Counted from the first letter of the stretch, positions 1-10,179 are shown. The stretch: DNA of 64,000 bases from Methylorubrum sp. B1-46 (GCF_021117295.1 NZ_CP088247.1:4789001-4853000), one strand, 5' to 3'. Program-made: numbers and translations. Notes: a model not told the origin generated them from the letters alone.

Positions 1-1
1 C

Positions 2-1567
2 CGGTCCCGCCAGGGCATGGTGACGAGCCCGCACGAACTCGCCAGCGAGGCGGGCCGGGAGGTGCTGCGGGCGGGCGGCAACGCCATCGAGGCGGCGATC
101 GCCATCAACGCCACCCTCTGCGTGACCTACCCGCATTTCTGCGGCCTGGGTGGCGACGCCTTCATGATCGTCAGCGATCGCAACGGCGCCAGCTTCACCC
201 TGTCCGGCATCGGGCAGGCGGCAGCAACGGTGCCGCAGGATGGACGGCCGATCCCGGTGCGCGGCCCCGGCTCGGCGATCACGGCGGCGGCCGCCGTCGA
301 TACCTGGGAACAGGCCTTCATCTACAGTCAGCGAGCCCTGGGCGGGCGGCAATCCTGGCGCGGTCTGTTTCAGCGCGCCATCGCGTATGCGGGGGACGGC
401 TTCCCCCTGACACCGTCGCAACGGTTCTGGGCGAATTTCCGCGCCAAGGAGATCGGCAACTGGCCCGATATCGTGCGCGTGTTCACCGCCGAGGGCCGCA
501 TCCCGGAGGCCGGGGAGACCTTTCGCCAGCCCGACCTCGCCCGCACGCTCACGATGCTGGCCGAGAACGGCGGGCGCGACTTCTACGAGGGCGAGCTGGC
601 CCGCCGGATCGCGCGGGGGCTGCAACAAGCGGGCTCGCCCCTCACAGTTGACGACCTCGCCCGCTGCCGGGCCCGGAACGAGAGCGCGCTGCGCGTGCCC
701 TACCGGGGCGGGGAACTCGTCAGCCTGCGTCCGCCGACGCAGGGGCTGACCACCCTCGAGATCATGGGCGTCCTCGACCGCTTCGACATGGCCTCCGTCC
801 TCGAGGGCAGCGCCGACTACTACCACCTCCTCGTCGAGGCGGTGAAGCTGGCCTTCATCGACCGCAACCGCTTCATCGCCGATCCCGATTTCACGGAGGT
901 TCCCGTCGAGCGGCTGCTGTCGCCCTCCCACCTCGATGGGCTGGCCCGCAGCATCGATCCGCGCCAGGCCGTGCCCTGGCCGCATGTCTTCAAGACCGGC
1001 GACACCGTCTTCATTGGCGCGGCCGACCGGGACGGCAATTGCGTCAGCCTGCTGCAGACGGTCTATTTCGACTGGGGAAGCGGCGTCGTCGCGGGCGATA
1101 CCGGCATCCTCTGGCACAATCGCGGTGCGGCCTTCAGCACGGAGGCCGGCCATATCAACGCGCTGCAGCCCGGAAAGCGGCCGTTCCACACGCTCAATCC
1201 CGGCATGTACTTCCAGAACGGCCGCCCGCGGCTGCTCTACGGCACGCAAGGGGCGGACGGGCAGCCGCAGACGCTGGCGGCGGTGCTGACGCGCCTGATC
1301 GATTATCACATGGACCCGCTCACCGCCCTCGCCCGGCCGCGGTTCCTGCTGGGCAAGACGTTCTCCGACAGCCGCGACAGCCTGAAGCTCGAACTCGATG
1401 CCGGGGACAGCGTGTTCGCGGAGCTGAAAGCCCGCGGCCACGCCATCAGTCCCATCCCGGCGCAGAGCCCGCTCGCCGGCCATCCGGGTGCGATCCGCAT
1501 CGAGGACGATGGCGGCTTCGTCGGCGCCCACGATCCGCGCAGCGACGGCCTCGCCCTCGGCCTCTGA
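2..1567 (+). CDS. gamma-glutamyltransferase family protein, 5' end outside the window
   Basis: Ntn-hydrolase family enzyme. Family members cleave or transfer gamma-glutamyl groups, classically of glutathione, or act on related amides. The reading frame is open to the window edge, and the residues before the first Met (17) already match the family start, where an Arg-Ser-rich stretch leads into a TSPHELAS-type motif, so the true start is probably upstream. The conserved N-terminal GGNAIEAAIA and GLGGDAF motifs are visible. The likely catalytic nucleophile is the Thr of GDTVFIGAADRDGN (Thr330 counted from the Met at 17), followed by the SLLQT segment. No signal peptide is visible in the part seen. 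A strong terminator follows at 1631. Substrate unknown; cephalosporin-acylase-like members of the same family cannot be excluded. Confidence 0.85.
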   Translation, partial: RSRQGMVTSPHELASEAGREVLRAGGNAIEAAIAINATLCVTYPHFCGLGGDAFMIVSDRNGASFTLSGIGQAAATVPQDGRPIPVRGPGSAITAAAAVDTWEQAFIYSQRALGGRQSWRGLFQRAIAYAGDGFPLTPSQRFWANFRAKEIGNWPDIVRVFTAEGRIPEAGETFRQPDLARTLTMLAENGGRDFYEGELARRIARGLQQAGSPLTVDDLARCRARNESALRVPYRGGELVSLRPPTQGLTTLEIMGVLDRFDMASVLEGSADYYHLLVEAVKLAFIDRNRFIADPDFTEVPVERLLSPSHLDGLARSIDPRQAVPWPHVFKTGDTVFIGAADRDGNCVSLLQTVYFDWGSGVVAGDTGILWHNRGAAFSTEAGHINALQPGKRPFHTLNPGMYFQNGRPRLLYGTQGADGQPQTLAAVLTRLIDYHMDPLTALARPRFLLGKTFSDSRDSLKLELDAGDSVFAELKARGHAISPIPAQSPLAGHPGAIRIEDDGGFVGAHDPRSDGLALGL

Positions 1568-1630
1568 TGCGCCGGCCCGTCGATCCCTCCGGTCTCGCCT
1601 CCGTCAGTGCGAGGCGGAGCCGTGGCAATC

Positions 1631-1670
1631 CAGGGCGCGACGTTTCAGGATCGGTCGCGCCCTGTTTTCT
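1631..1670 (+). terminator. Rho-independent terminator after the gamma-glutamyltransferase gene
   Basis: An 11-bp perfect stem (CAGGGCGCGAC at 1631-1641 with GTCGCGCCCTG at 1654-1664), a 12-nt loop, then TTTT. It lies 63 bp after the stop codon. Confidence 0.75.
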
Positions 1671-1738
1671 CTCGGGCAAGGTTCGACCGTCCGCCCTCCG
1701 GCCGGCATGATGGCGGCTCGGATGCGCGAGGGCGAACC

Positions 1739-2401
1739 ATGTCGCTGGTCTGGGACGGCATCACCATCGACGGTGTGGTGAACGCGGAAATCGCGGCCGA
1801 GCGGCATCGGCTGGCCGATGCCGCCAAAGCCTATGACTGGTCGACGGTGCTGGCCCTGCTGCGCGCACACCCCGACCTCGTGAATACGACGCGGCTCGGC
1901 GGCGCCTCGCTGTTCGCGCCCCTGCATCAGGCCGCGCACGGAAATGCGCCGCCCGCCGTTCTGGAGGCGCTGATCGGCCTGGGTGCCTGGCGGATGCTCT
2001 TGAACGCGCGCGGCGAGCGGCCCGTCGACGTGGCGGAGCGGTGCGGCTACGGGCGCGCCGCCGAGATCCTGCGCCCGGTGCTGTGCCGCCGCGTGCCGGC
2101 CGGTATCCTCGCGTCGATGCAGGCCCATTTCCACGCCGTCATCCGCGGCCGGGCCGACGACCTCGTTCGCAAGGCCAGCCTCCGGCTCCCCGAACTGGGG
2201 CCGCTGCTGGAAGTGCCGGGCGACGAGCCGGTCTGGTTTGCCGTGCCCGGCATGTATGGCGGCTTCGCCTACCGCCTCCGGTCGAACGGCGTCGAGGCCG
2301 TGCTCGTCGCGGAGAGCTGGTGCCGCGTCGTCGGCGGCTCAGGGCAGCGGCACGAGATCACCTCGGCGGGAAGCCGCCTAGTCGAGGAAGGCTTCGTGTA
2401 G
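1739..2401 (+). CDS. ankyrin-repeat-like protein
   Basis: A 220-aa soluble protein. Residues about 25-110 look like two to three degenerate ankyrin repeats: an ALLRAHPDLVN segment, then PLHQAAHGNAPPAVLEALIGLGA, then NARGERPVDVAERCGYGRAAEIL. Ankyrin repeats bind other proteins; the partner is unknown. The C-terminal half (about 125-220) resembles no family I recognise; it reads like a compact folded domain with alternating hydrophobic strands. I chose the ATG at 1739 over the upstream in-frame Met at 1607 because the upstream extension is Arg-rich, runs through the terminator at 1631-1670 and has no domain. A weak GAGGGC lies just upstream. Confidence 0.6.
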   Translation: MSLVWDGITIDGVVNAEIAAERHRLADAAKAYDWSTVLALLRAHPDLVNTTRLGGASLFAPLHQAAHGNAPPAVLEALIGLGAWRMLLNARGERPVDVAERCGYGRAAEILRPVLCRRVPAGILASMQAHFHAVIRGRADDLVRKASLRLPELGPLLEVPGDEPVWFAVPGMYGGFAYRLRSNGVEAVLVAESWCRVVGGSGQRHEITSAGSRLVEEGFV

Positions 2402-2536
2402 CCGAGGCCGAGGACCCCAGCGGGCTCCCGCGGCCGCGCCGGTGCCGCCGCCCTGAGCCGGCTTGCTGTTTGACGGGGCGTCCGCCACGCGGATGGGCGA
2501 TCATCGGGCGGATCGGCGCATGCGAGATGAGGCGGA

Positions 2537-3547
2537 ATGGACGTTACGATCTTCAGCACCAAGGCCTATGACCGGCGCTTCCTCGATGAGGCCAACGCGG
2601 CGGCTGGCGGGCCGCACCGCCTGCGCTACCTCGAAGCGCGGCTGGCCCGCGAGAGCGCTCCTCTGGGACAGGGAGCCGCGGCCGTTTGCGTCTTCGTCAA
2701 CGACGTGCTCGACCGGCCCGTGCTGGAGGTGCTGGCCGCCTCCGGCACTCGGATGGTGGCGTTGCGCAGTGCCGGCTTCAACAACGTCGATCTCGCGGCC
2801 GCCGCGCAGCTCGGCATCGTGGTCGGCCGCGTGCCGGCCTACTCGCCGGATTCGATCGCCGAGCACACGGTCGCCCTGATCCTCGCGCTCAACCGCAATA
2901 TCCAGCGGGCCTATGCCCGTGTCCGTGAGGGGAACTTCGCGCTCGAAGGACTTTTGGGCTTCAATCTGAAGGGGCGCACGGCCGGCATCGTCGGCACCGG
3001 CAACATCGGCGTTGCCGTCGCACGTATCCTTGCCGGCTTCGGCTGCCGCGTGCTGGCCTACGATCCTCGGCCCTCGGCCGAAATCGCCGCCTTCGGTGCG
3101 CAGGCGGTGAGCCTCGACCGGCTCCTGGCCGATGCGGACATCGTCTCCCTGCACTGCCCGCTGACGCCCGACACGCACCACATGATCGACCGGGCCGCGC
3201 TGGCCCGGATGAAGCGCGGCGTGATGCTGATCAACACCGGGCGCGGCGCGCTGGTCGATACCGCCGCGCTGATCGAGGGTTTGAAGTCGGGCGCCATCGG
3301 CCATCTCGGCCTCGACGTCTACGAGGAGGAAGGCGGCCTGTTCTTCGAGGATCTGTCGAACCAGATCATCCGGGACGACGTCTTCGCGCGCCTGCTCACC
3401 TTCCCGAACGTGCTCGTGACGGGCCATCAGGCCTTCTTCACCGCCGAGGCGCTGGCGGCGATCGCGGCGACCACCATCGAGAACCTGTCCGCCTACGAGC
3501 GGCAGGGCGTCCCGCGCCATCCGGTCTCGGTCGAACGCCTCGCCTGA
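2537..3547 (+). CDS. D-lactate dehydrogenase-type 2-hydroxyacid dehydrogenase
   Basis: A 336-aa NAD-dependent D-2-hydroxyacid dehydrogenase, closest by pattern to fermentative D-lactate dehydrogenase (LdhA), which interconverts pyruvate and D-lactate. Seen: the Rossmann motif GTGNIG at about residues 154-159, the substrate-binding Arg in INTGRGALVDT, the Glu of DVYEEE and the catalytic His of VTGHQAF near the C-terminus, so the Arg-Glu-His triad is complete. The FFEDLSNQIIRDDVFARLLTFPNV stretch is typical of the LdhA branch. The start ATG is preceded by AGGCGGA. It stands alone, with a repeat and a convergent LysR gene downstream. Other 2-ketoacids are possible substrates. Confidence 0.85.
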   Translation: MDVTIFSTKAYDRRFLDEANAAAGGPHRLRYLEARLARESAPLGQGAAAVCVFVNDVLDRPVLEVLAASGTRMVALRSAGFNNVDLAAAAQLGIVVGRVPAYSPDSIAEHTVALILALNRNIQRAYARVREGNFALEGLLGFNLKGRTAGIVGTGNIGVAVARILAGFGCRVLAYDPRPSAEIAAFGAQAVSLDRLLADADIVSLHCPLTPDTHHMIDRAALARMKRGVMLINTGRGALVDTAALIEGLKSGAIGHLGLDVYEEEGGLFFEDLSNQIIRDDVFARLLTFPNVLVTGHQAFFTAEALAAIAATTIENLSAYERQGVPRHPVSVERLA

Positions 3548-3554
3548 CCCGCAA

Positions 3555-3665
3555 GGACGGATTTCCAAAGGGATCATTCCTTTGGCGGGGTGCTGGGGCA
3601 GAGCCCCGGCATCATCCAGGGCTCTGCTCCGGACCCGCGAAAGGACTTGTCCTTTCGAACCCCGG
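3555..3665. repeat. dispersed palindromic intergenic repeat, copy A
   Basis: The stretch at 3563-3607 (core AAAGGGATCAttCCTTTGGCG, then a GGGGCAgaGCCCC hairpin) matches a second copy at 30816-30858 with only scattered mismatches. Copy A continues into another hairpin, CGAAAGGAC with GTCCTTTCG, near 3637-3658. It overlaps the 3' end of the minus-strand LysR gene, whose last codons are read from it. Confidence 0.7.
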
Positions 3666-4565
3666 ACTCTCGATCGCGCCGAGATGGGCGACCAGGTGCT
3701 CGGCGAGCTGGCGGGCATGTGGCGGCAGCGCCGCGAAGCTGCGGGCGCAGAGGCTGAGGCGGCGCAAAGCCCAGGGCTCGTCGATCGGGATCGCGCGGAT
3801 CGCCAGCGTCTCGGCGGCGCGCCGCGCCGCCGCCTCGGGCACGATCGCCACGCCGACGCCCCGCTCGACCATGCGGCACACCGCGTCGAGCCCGTTCAGC
3901 CGCACCCGAAGCTTGAACGGCCGGCCGGCGCGGGCGGCGTGGGTCGCCAGATGCGCCTGCAGCGCGCGCCCATGGCTGAGGCCGACCAGGGGCTCGTCCA
4001 GCACCTCCCGGAACGCGACGCCGCTGCGCTGCGCCAGGGCATGATCCACCGGCACGACGAGGACGATCCGGTCGAGGTGGAGCGGCACGGTTTCGAGCGC
4101 CCCGAGATCGGTCGTGTCGGCGACGATGCCGATATCGGCAAGCCCCCCGGCCAGGGCATCGACGGTCTCGCGGCTGGTGCGCTCCTCCAGATCGATATCG
4201 ACGCTCGGATACGCGGCGAGGAAGCCCGACAGCGCGTCGGGCAGGAAGGCGGCGACCGCCGCGGTGATCGACAATAGCCGGACATGGCCGCGCAGGCCGT
4301 GGGCGTACTGGCCGAGTTCGCCGCGCATCTGTTCGAGCTGGCCGAGCACGAGCCGGGCGTGATGCGCCACGGCAAGCCCGGCCGGCGTCGGCCGCACCCC
4401 GCGGGCATGGCGCTCCAGCAGGGGCACGCCGCCATCCGCCTCCATGCCGCGGATGCGCTCGCTTGCCGAGGCGAGCGCGAGACCGGCCCGCTCGGCGCCG
4501 CGAGTGATGCTCTCCGCCTCGACGACGTGGAGGAACAGCCGCAGATCGGTGAGGTCGAAGCGCAT
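3612..4565 (-). CDS. LysR-family transcriptional regulator
   Basis: A 317-aa LysR-type regulator. The N-terminal winged helix-turn-helix is at about residues 3-60 (DLRLFLHVVEAESITRGAERAGLA...), followed by a substrate-binding domain from about residue 90. The ATG at 4565 gives the standard LysR length; the longer in-frame extension to 4946 has no homology pattern. The final 14 or so residues (ERTSPFAGPEQSPG) are encoded by the intergenic repeat at 3555-3665, so the C-terminus looks altered by repeat insertion. It is transcribed away from the small membrane protein and TauE/SafE exporter at 4693-5722, a usual layout for LysR control of an adjacent divergent operon; that link is inferred. Confidence 0.85.
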   Translation of the reverse strand: MRFDLTDLRLFLHVVEAESITRGAERAGLALASASERIRGMEADGGVPLLERHARGVRPTPAGLAVAHHARLVLGQLEQMRGELGQYAHGLRGHVRLLSITAAVAAFLPDALSGFLAAYPSVDIDLEERTSRETVDALAGGLADIGIVADTTDLGALETVPLHLDRIVLVVPVDHALAQRSGVAFREVLDEPLVGLSHGRALQAHLATHAARAGRPFKLRVRLNGLDAVCRMVERGVGVAIVPEAAARRAAETLAIRAIPIDEPWALRRLSLCARSFAALPPHARQLAEHLVAHLGAIESPGFERTSPFAGPEQSPG

Positions 4566-4692
4566 GGCGCCATCGTCGGCGAGGCCACTTCGCACGGCAA
4601 GGCCCCCGCATCGCAGAGGCTTCGGCTCGGCCGAAGGCTGTCTGCAGCAACTTCCGCATTGTCGCGTGCCGTCACGCTGCGAAACTGAGGCC

Positions 4693-4941
4693 ATGGCACG
4701 GGACATACGAACCACGACCCGCTCGGGCGATGCCCGGCTCGAAACGGCTGCCCTTCTCCTCGCGGCCGTGACGGCGCTGGTCGCCATCGCCCGCTCGGAT
4801 GCGGTCTCGCGCAGCTTCGACCCGCCGGCAGCGACGCTCCGGCCGGCCGCCATCGCCGCGCCCGCTCCCGCGCCGCCGACGGAGGCCGAGGCGGACGCTG
4901 CCCGGCAGGCCAGCTTGCGCGACATGCTGCTCCACGATTGA
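4693..4941 (+). CDS. small single-span membrane protein, unknown function
   Basis: An 82-aa ORF with one hydrophobic stretch at about residues 19-34 (TAALLLAAVTALVAIA), followed by an Ala/Pro-rich linker and an acidic helix ending in RDMLLHD. The ATG at 4693 has GAGG just upstream, closer than usual. It lies 128 bp from the divergent LysR start and 28 bp before the exporter gene, so it may be co-transcribed with that gene. I recognise no family. It could be a periplasm-facing anchor protein or a chance ORF. Confidence 0.45.
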   Translation: MARDIRTTTRSGDARLETAALLLAAVTALVAIARSDAVSRSFDPPAATLRPAAIAAPAPAPPTEAEADAARQASLRDMLLHD

Positions 4942-4969
4942 ACCACGCCTCGGAAATCAGAACACGCGC

Positions 4970-5722
4970 ATGTCCTTCTCCATGGACCCCCTCCCCCTCG
5001 CGGTGGCGGCCTCGGCCTTCCTGCTCGCGGGCTTCGTCAAGGGCATGGTCGGGCTCGGCCTGCCGCCCGTCGCGATGGGCCTGCTCAGCCTCGTCATGGC
5101 ACCGGTGCAGGCGGCGGCGCTTCTCGTCGTGCCGGCCTTCGTCACCAATGTCTGGCAGCTCGCGGCGGGTCCGCGCTTCGGCACGCTGGTGCGCCGGCTC
5201 TGGCCGATGCTGGCGGCGAGCGTGGTCGGCACCCTGGTCGCGGCGGGGATCCTGCACGGGAATTACGGTGCCGAGGCCACGGTCTTCCTCGGCCTTGCCC
5301 TGATCGCCTACGCCGTGGTCGGGCTCGCCGCGCTCCGGCTTCACGTTCCGCCCGCCGCGGAGCGCTGGCTCGGACCGCTCGTCGGCGCCGCGACGGGACT
5401 GGTGACGGCGGCGACCGCGGTCTCCTCGTTCCCCTCCGCGCCCTATCTCGGAGCGCTCGGCCTGACCAAGGACGACCTGATCCAGGCGCTGGGGCTGTCC
5501 TTCACCGTCTCCACCGTGGCGCTGGCCGTGGCGTTGGCCGGCGGCGGTGCCCTCTCGCTCGGCGTCGCCGGCACCTCCCTCATCGCCCTCGTGCCGGCCC
5601 TCATCGGCATGGCGCTGGGCGGTTGGGTGCGGGGCCGGGTGAGCGAGCGGGTCTTTCGCCGCTGCTTCTTCGTCGGCCTCCTGGGCCTCGGGCTGCACCT
5701 CGTCCTGCGGCCGCTGTTCTGA
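4970..5722 (+). CDS. TauE/SafE-family sulfite/anion exporter
   Basis: A 250-aa polytopic inner-membrane protein with about eight hydrophobic spans. The opening FLLAGFVKGMVGLGLPPVAMGLLSL is the characteristic first TauE/SafE (DUF81) half, and a second related half begins near PLVGAATGLVTAATAVSSFPSAPYLGALGL. Family members export sulfite, sulfoacetate or other small organosulfur anions. Two in-frame ATGs (4970 and 4982) are possible; the first is chosen. The substrate is unknown. The divergent LysR gene is a plausible regulator by position only. Confidence 0.8.
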   Translation: MSFSMDPLPLAVAASAFLLAGFVKGMVGLGLPPVAMGLLSLVMAPVQAAALLVVPAFVTNVWQLAAGPRFGTLVRRLWPMLAASVVGTLVAAGILHGNYGAEATVFLGLALIAYAVVGLAALRLHVPPAAERWLGPLVGAATGLVTAATAVSSFPSAPYLGALGLTKDDLIQALGLSFTVSTVALAVALAGGGALSLGVAGTSLIALVPALIGMALGGWVRGRVSERVFRRCFFVGLLGLGLHLVLRPLF

Positions 5723-5778
5723 GCCTGACGCCCCAAAGTACCGTTCAGAAAGTCGGTGCCCCCTTCTGGGACGATGCC

Positions 5779-6648
5779 CTACGGCTCGACCTTCCTGAGC
5801 ACGAGCGACGCGCCGATCTCGGGGTCGCGGCGCCAGCGTCCCTCCCCGATCGCCACGAGGTTCACCGCGTGGCCGCGCCGCGCCTTCAGCGTCAGGTGGC
5901 CGTTGGCAAAGCGCCAGCTCACCGGATCGAACACGGTGATCCCGCTGTCGCGGCAATCCGGCAGAACCCGCACGGGGGCCGTGTCCTTCCCGGCCTCGAC
6001 GGGTGCCGAAAATTCCAGACGGCAGACATCCTTCTGCTCGGCGCGATCGAGGGCGTAGAGGCCAAGCGCCGGTCCTGGCCCTGGCAGCTCGGCCGGCTTC
6101 TCCGTCGCCTCGCCCTGCGCCGCGGGCGCGACGGTGGCCGTGCCGGGGGCGGCGGGCGGCTGCATCGCCGCGATTTGAAGTGGCACGAGGTTGTAGCGCT
6201 CGCCGTTCTCGGCGGTGGCGCCGAGGCTCATCCCGTCGGGGCTTCGGGCGAAGGCCAGCACCGGCCGCAAGTTCCGATCCACGAGGCGCAAGCCTTCGTC
6301 GGTGAACAGCCAGCCGCCGATACCGGCCATCAGCGGCAGGGCTCGGCGGCAGCCGGCAGGAAACCGCGCCACGCGTCCGCTCGGGCCCGCCTCGAGGGCG
6401 AGCGTCAGCACGCAGCGCCGCCGCCCGCCGTCGAGGGAGAGGTCCCAGCTGCCCGCCGCACCCGCCAGGGTGGTCGGCAGCGTCGCGAGGCCGGGCGGCG
6501 TTCCGCCATTCTCCGCCGGCGTCGCCGCAGGAGGCGGTTCCGGGGCCGGCGGGCTCTCCTGTGCCGGGGCTGCGCCCGCCGCCAGCACGGTCAGGGCCGC
6601 GGCCAGCGCCCCCGCGACAGCCATGCGCGTCATCGTCGGGCCCTTCAT
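5779..6648 (-). CDS. secreted AprI/Inh-type protein with two inhibitor-like domains
   Basis: A 289-aa exported protein. A signal peptide covers about residues 1-29 (AVAGALAAALTVLAAGAAPAQ), followed by a Pro/Glu linker. Residues about 55-150 look like the AprI/Inh metalloprotease-inhibitor fold: a GSWDLSLDGGRRRCVLTL strand with a later Cys (FPAGCRRALP), a GGWLF strand and a GLRLVD strand. A second domain with the same spacing (YALDRAEQKDVCRLEF, then LPDCRDS, then SWRFANGHLTLK) follows after an Ala/Pro linker. The start ATG overlaps the stop of the upstream dehydrogenase (ATGA), so translation is probably coupled. No protease gene is nearby. Confidence 0.7.
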   Translation of the reverse strand: MKGPTMTRMAVAGALAAALTVLAAGAAPAQESPPAPEPPPAATPAENGGTPPGLATLPTTLAGAAGSWDLSLDGGRRRCVLTLALEAGPSGRVARFPAGCRRALPLMAGIGGWLFTDEGLRLVDRNLRPVLAFARSPDGMSLGATAENGERYNLVPLQIAAMQPPAAPGTATVAPAAQGEATEKPAELPGPGPALGLYALDRAEQKDVCRLEFSAPVEAGKDTAPVRVLPDCRDSGITVFDPVSWRFANGHLTLKARRGHAVNLVAIGEGRWRRDPEIGASLVLRKVEP

Positions 6649-7619
6649 CGCTGGCCCTTCCAGGGCGTTTCCGGCACCGGCGTCACCGGCCCCTTGCCGT
6701 CGAACCAGGAGAACAGGTTGTCGGTGAGCAGCCGGCCCATCGCCGCGCGGGTGTGGTGCGAGCCCGAGCCGACATGCGGCAGCAGCACCGTCTGATCGAG
6801 ATCGATCAGGGCCTGCGGCGCGTGCGGCTCGTTCTCGAACACGTCGAGCCCCGCGCCGAGGATCGTCCCGGATTGGAGCGCCGCGATCAGCGCCGCCTCG
6901 TCGATGACGCTGCCGCGGGCGATGTTGACGACGATGCCGTCCGCCCCGAGCGCCGCAAGCACCCCGGCATCGACGATCCCGTTGGTGCCCGGGCCACCGG
7001 GGGCGGCCACGATCAGGGTGTCGACCGCCCGCGCCAGACCAAGCAGGCTGTCGTGATAGGCATAAGGCACGCCGTCCTGAGGCGTCCGGCCGTGATAGGC
7101 GATGGTGACCCCGAACCCTTCGAGGCGGCGGGCGATCGCCCGGCCGATCCGCCCGAGCCCGAGGATTCCGACCCGGCGCTCCCTGAGGCTGGTGGTAAGC
7201 GGGAAGCTGCCCTCCCGCCAGCGACCGGCGCGCAGGTAGCGGTCCGCCTGCGGGATCCGGCGGAGGGTGGCGAGCAGCAGGCCGAGCGCGAGGTCGGCCA
7301 CCTCGTCCGAGAGCACGTCCGGCGTGTGGGTGACGACGATGCCGCGGCGATGCGCCTCGCCCACGTCGATGGTGTCGTAGCCGACGCCGAAGCTCGCCAC
7401 GATCTCGAGCCGCGGCAGCCGGTCGAACAGCGCGGCATCGATCGGGCACATGGCGCCGACCGCGAGCGCCCGGATGCGGGGGCCCACGGTGTCGAGGAAC
7501 GCCGCGCGGTCGGGGGTCTCCTCGATTCGATGCAGGCGGAAGCGCTCGGCGAGCCGCTCGGCGACGTCGGGGCGGGTCTGCCGGATCAGCAGGATGTCGG
7601 GGGTCTCGGCTGGCGGCAC
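6645..7619 (-). CDS. D-2-hydroxyacid dehydrogenase (glyoxylate/hydroxypyruvate reductase type)
   Basis: A 324-aa NAD(P)-dependent enzyme of the D-2-hydroxyacid dehydrogenase family. Seen: the Rossmann motif [13 protein letters not shown], the substrate Arg in [13 protein letters not shown], the Glu in DVFENEP and the catalytic His in [13 protein letters not shown], followed by the MGRLLTDNL helix. The GSGSHHT signature is typical of the hydroxypyruvate/glyoxylate reductase (GhrB-like) branch. In a serine-cycle methylotroph such an enzyme could reduce hydroxypyruvate or glyoxylate, but the main Hpr enzyme is usually encoded with the serine-cycle genes, which are absent here. It is divergent from leuC and overlaps the downstream inhibitor gene by 4 bp. 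Confidence 0.85.
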   Translation of the reverse strand: MPPAETPDILLIRQTRPDVAERLAERFRLHRIEETPDRAAFLDTVGPRIRALAVGAMCPIDAALFDRLPRLEIVASFGVGYDTIDVGEAHRRGIVVTHTPDVLSDEVADLALGLLLATLRRIPQADRYLRAGRWREGSFPLTTSLRERRVGILGLGRIGRAIARRLEGFGVTIAYHGRTPQDGVPYAYHDSLLGLARAVDTLIVAAPGGPGTNGIVDAGVLAALGADGIVVNIARGSVIDEAALIAALQSGTILGAGLDVFENEPHAPQALIDLDQTVLLPHVGSGSHHTRAAMGRLLTDNLFSWFDGKGPVTPVPETPWKGQR

Positions 7620-7890
7620 CGGCTCACGGCCTCCCGAAGGTCGAGGGAGCGAAAGGTCAACAAAGGATAGAGCGGGAGTACCGCCGCGCCGCGCGCCGGT
7701 CCAGTCGCGGCCGGCCGACGGGGCGATCCGGCAGCAAAAGTGTCATGTGCGCCGCCGCCCTTTCGAAATCGCCCTCGGCGCATTACACAAGAGGTCTTCC
7801 GGATGTTCCCCACGATCCGGCCGCACGGTTCGCGGCCCGACCGGGGCATTGTCCGCGATGGAGCCTTCAACCCGTCAGAATAGCTGCACC

Positions 7891-9300
<1,410 letters not shown>

Positions 9301-9314
9301 GCCTGATCGCAGCA

Positions 9315-9345
9315 CGCGGCGCGGGTGTGTGACCCCCGCGCCGCG
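9315..9345 (+). terminator. GC-rich hairpin after leuC, possible terminator
   Basis: An 11-bp perfect stem (CGCGGCGCGGG at 9315-9325 with CCCGCGCCGCG at 9335-9345). A T-run (ATTTTTGG) comes about 18 bp later rather than directly after, so intrinsic termination is plausible but not textbook. Confidence 0.45.
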
Positions 9346-9450
9346 CGAACGCTTCGATCGGGATTTTTGGCTGGCGGCAGCGAAACAGCGATTGACGCCT
9401 TCGCCGCCGCCGCCTAAACGAACCCCATCGCCGACCGGAAACGGTCCGGC

Positions 9451-9535
9451 GCCCAGGTGGCGGAATTGGTAGACGCGCTGGTTTCAGGTACCAGTCTTGC
9501 AAGAGGTGAAGGTTCGAGTCCTTTCCTGGGCACCA
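9451..9535 (+). tRNA. tRNA-Leu (anticodon CAG)
   Basis: A class II tRNA with a long variable arm. The acceptor stem GCCCAGG (9451-9457) pairs with CCTGGGC (9525-9531), followed by discriminator A and an encoded CCA. The anticodon stem CTGGT/ACCAG encloses loop TTCAGGT, giving anticodon CAG at 9485-9487, which reads CUG, the dominant Leu codon in this high-GC genome. The T-arm GGTTCGAGTCC is present. Confidence 0.97.
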
Positions 9536-9579
9536 TCTGATCTCTGAGCGATTGAGATCTGTGGTTTTCTAAAGTTTTG

Positions 9580-9615
9580 ATCCCGTACCTTGTCGAAGGT
9601 GCGGGATTTTTCTTT
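9580..9615 (+). terminator. Rho-independent terminator of tRNA-Leu
   Basis: A 12-bp stem (ATCCCGTACCTT at 9580-9591 with AAGGTGCGGGAT at 9596-9607, one T-G pair), loop GTCG, then TTTTCTTT. A textbook intrinsic terminator 45 bp after the tRNA. Confidence 0.88.
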
Positions 9616-10097
9616 GCTGACGAAACAGCGTTCATCCGACTCGTTGTCGGGTGATCTCCGCGCCGTGCGCGTGGGAAAGGGTGGCGCTCAGCTCGAGAAC
9701 GAGCCGAACCCCTCGAAGTCGCTTGTCGGTGAGACTCGTTTGACCGGCGAGCACGGCTTCCCATGAGCCGTGTGGCCCGCAGTTTCGACTGGACATGAAT
9801 TCGCCCGTCCGGCGACATGCATTGCGGGCATCGTTTCACCGTTACGCTTGCGTCGATTGAGCATAGCACGGCCGTTCGACGTGTTGAGGTCGCGCATGGG
9901 GTAGCCCTGTTGGCGAGTGGATGTTGAAGAATTGCGCAGTGAACGCGTGCTCTGTGCTCATGTTCCGGGCAGTCCGCGCGGACGGTGCCGCGGCGGCGCA
10001 AGGGTCGGGTATCCGACGCAGCGGCAGGATCGGATCCGATGATTGCCGAATGCGGCAGTGTCTTCGTCGGAGATCAGGTGGAGGACGGCCGGATTGT

Positions 10098-10138
10098 GCA
10101 TCGTCCCAAAAGCGGGAGGCTAGCTTTCGGGACGATGC
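10098..10138. repeat. short palindromic intergenic repeat
   Basis: 10-bp arms GCATCGTCCC (10098-10107) and GGGACGATGC (10129-10138) with an inner AAAGC/GCTTT pair. The arrangement resembles the element at 44024-44069 (GCATCAT, CCGAAAG, CTTTCGG, ATGATGC), a common type of dispersed palindrome in Rhizobiales-like genomes. Confidence 0.6.
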
Positions 10139-10179
10139 CCTCGCCTGATCCGATCAGTCGGGCGGTCGTTCCACAGCGG

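Noticed and set aside
7620-7890. Leucine leader peptide or T-box before leuC
   Set aside because: No run of Leu codons, no alternate hairpins and no T-box motif were found in the gap.
9688-9897. 69-aa minus-strand ORF after tRNA-Leu
   Set aside because: It has an acceptable ribosome site but atypical codon choice (TCA, ACT, CGA) and no recognisable fold; kept as part of the gene-poor region.
9414-10001. Minus-strand ORF running through tRNA-Leu
   Set aside because: Its end (SASTNSATWA-like) is the known spurious translation of the antisense strand of a tRNA-Leu gene.
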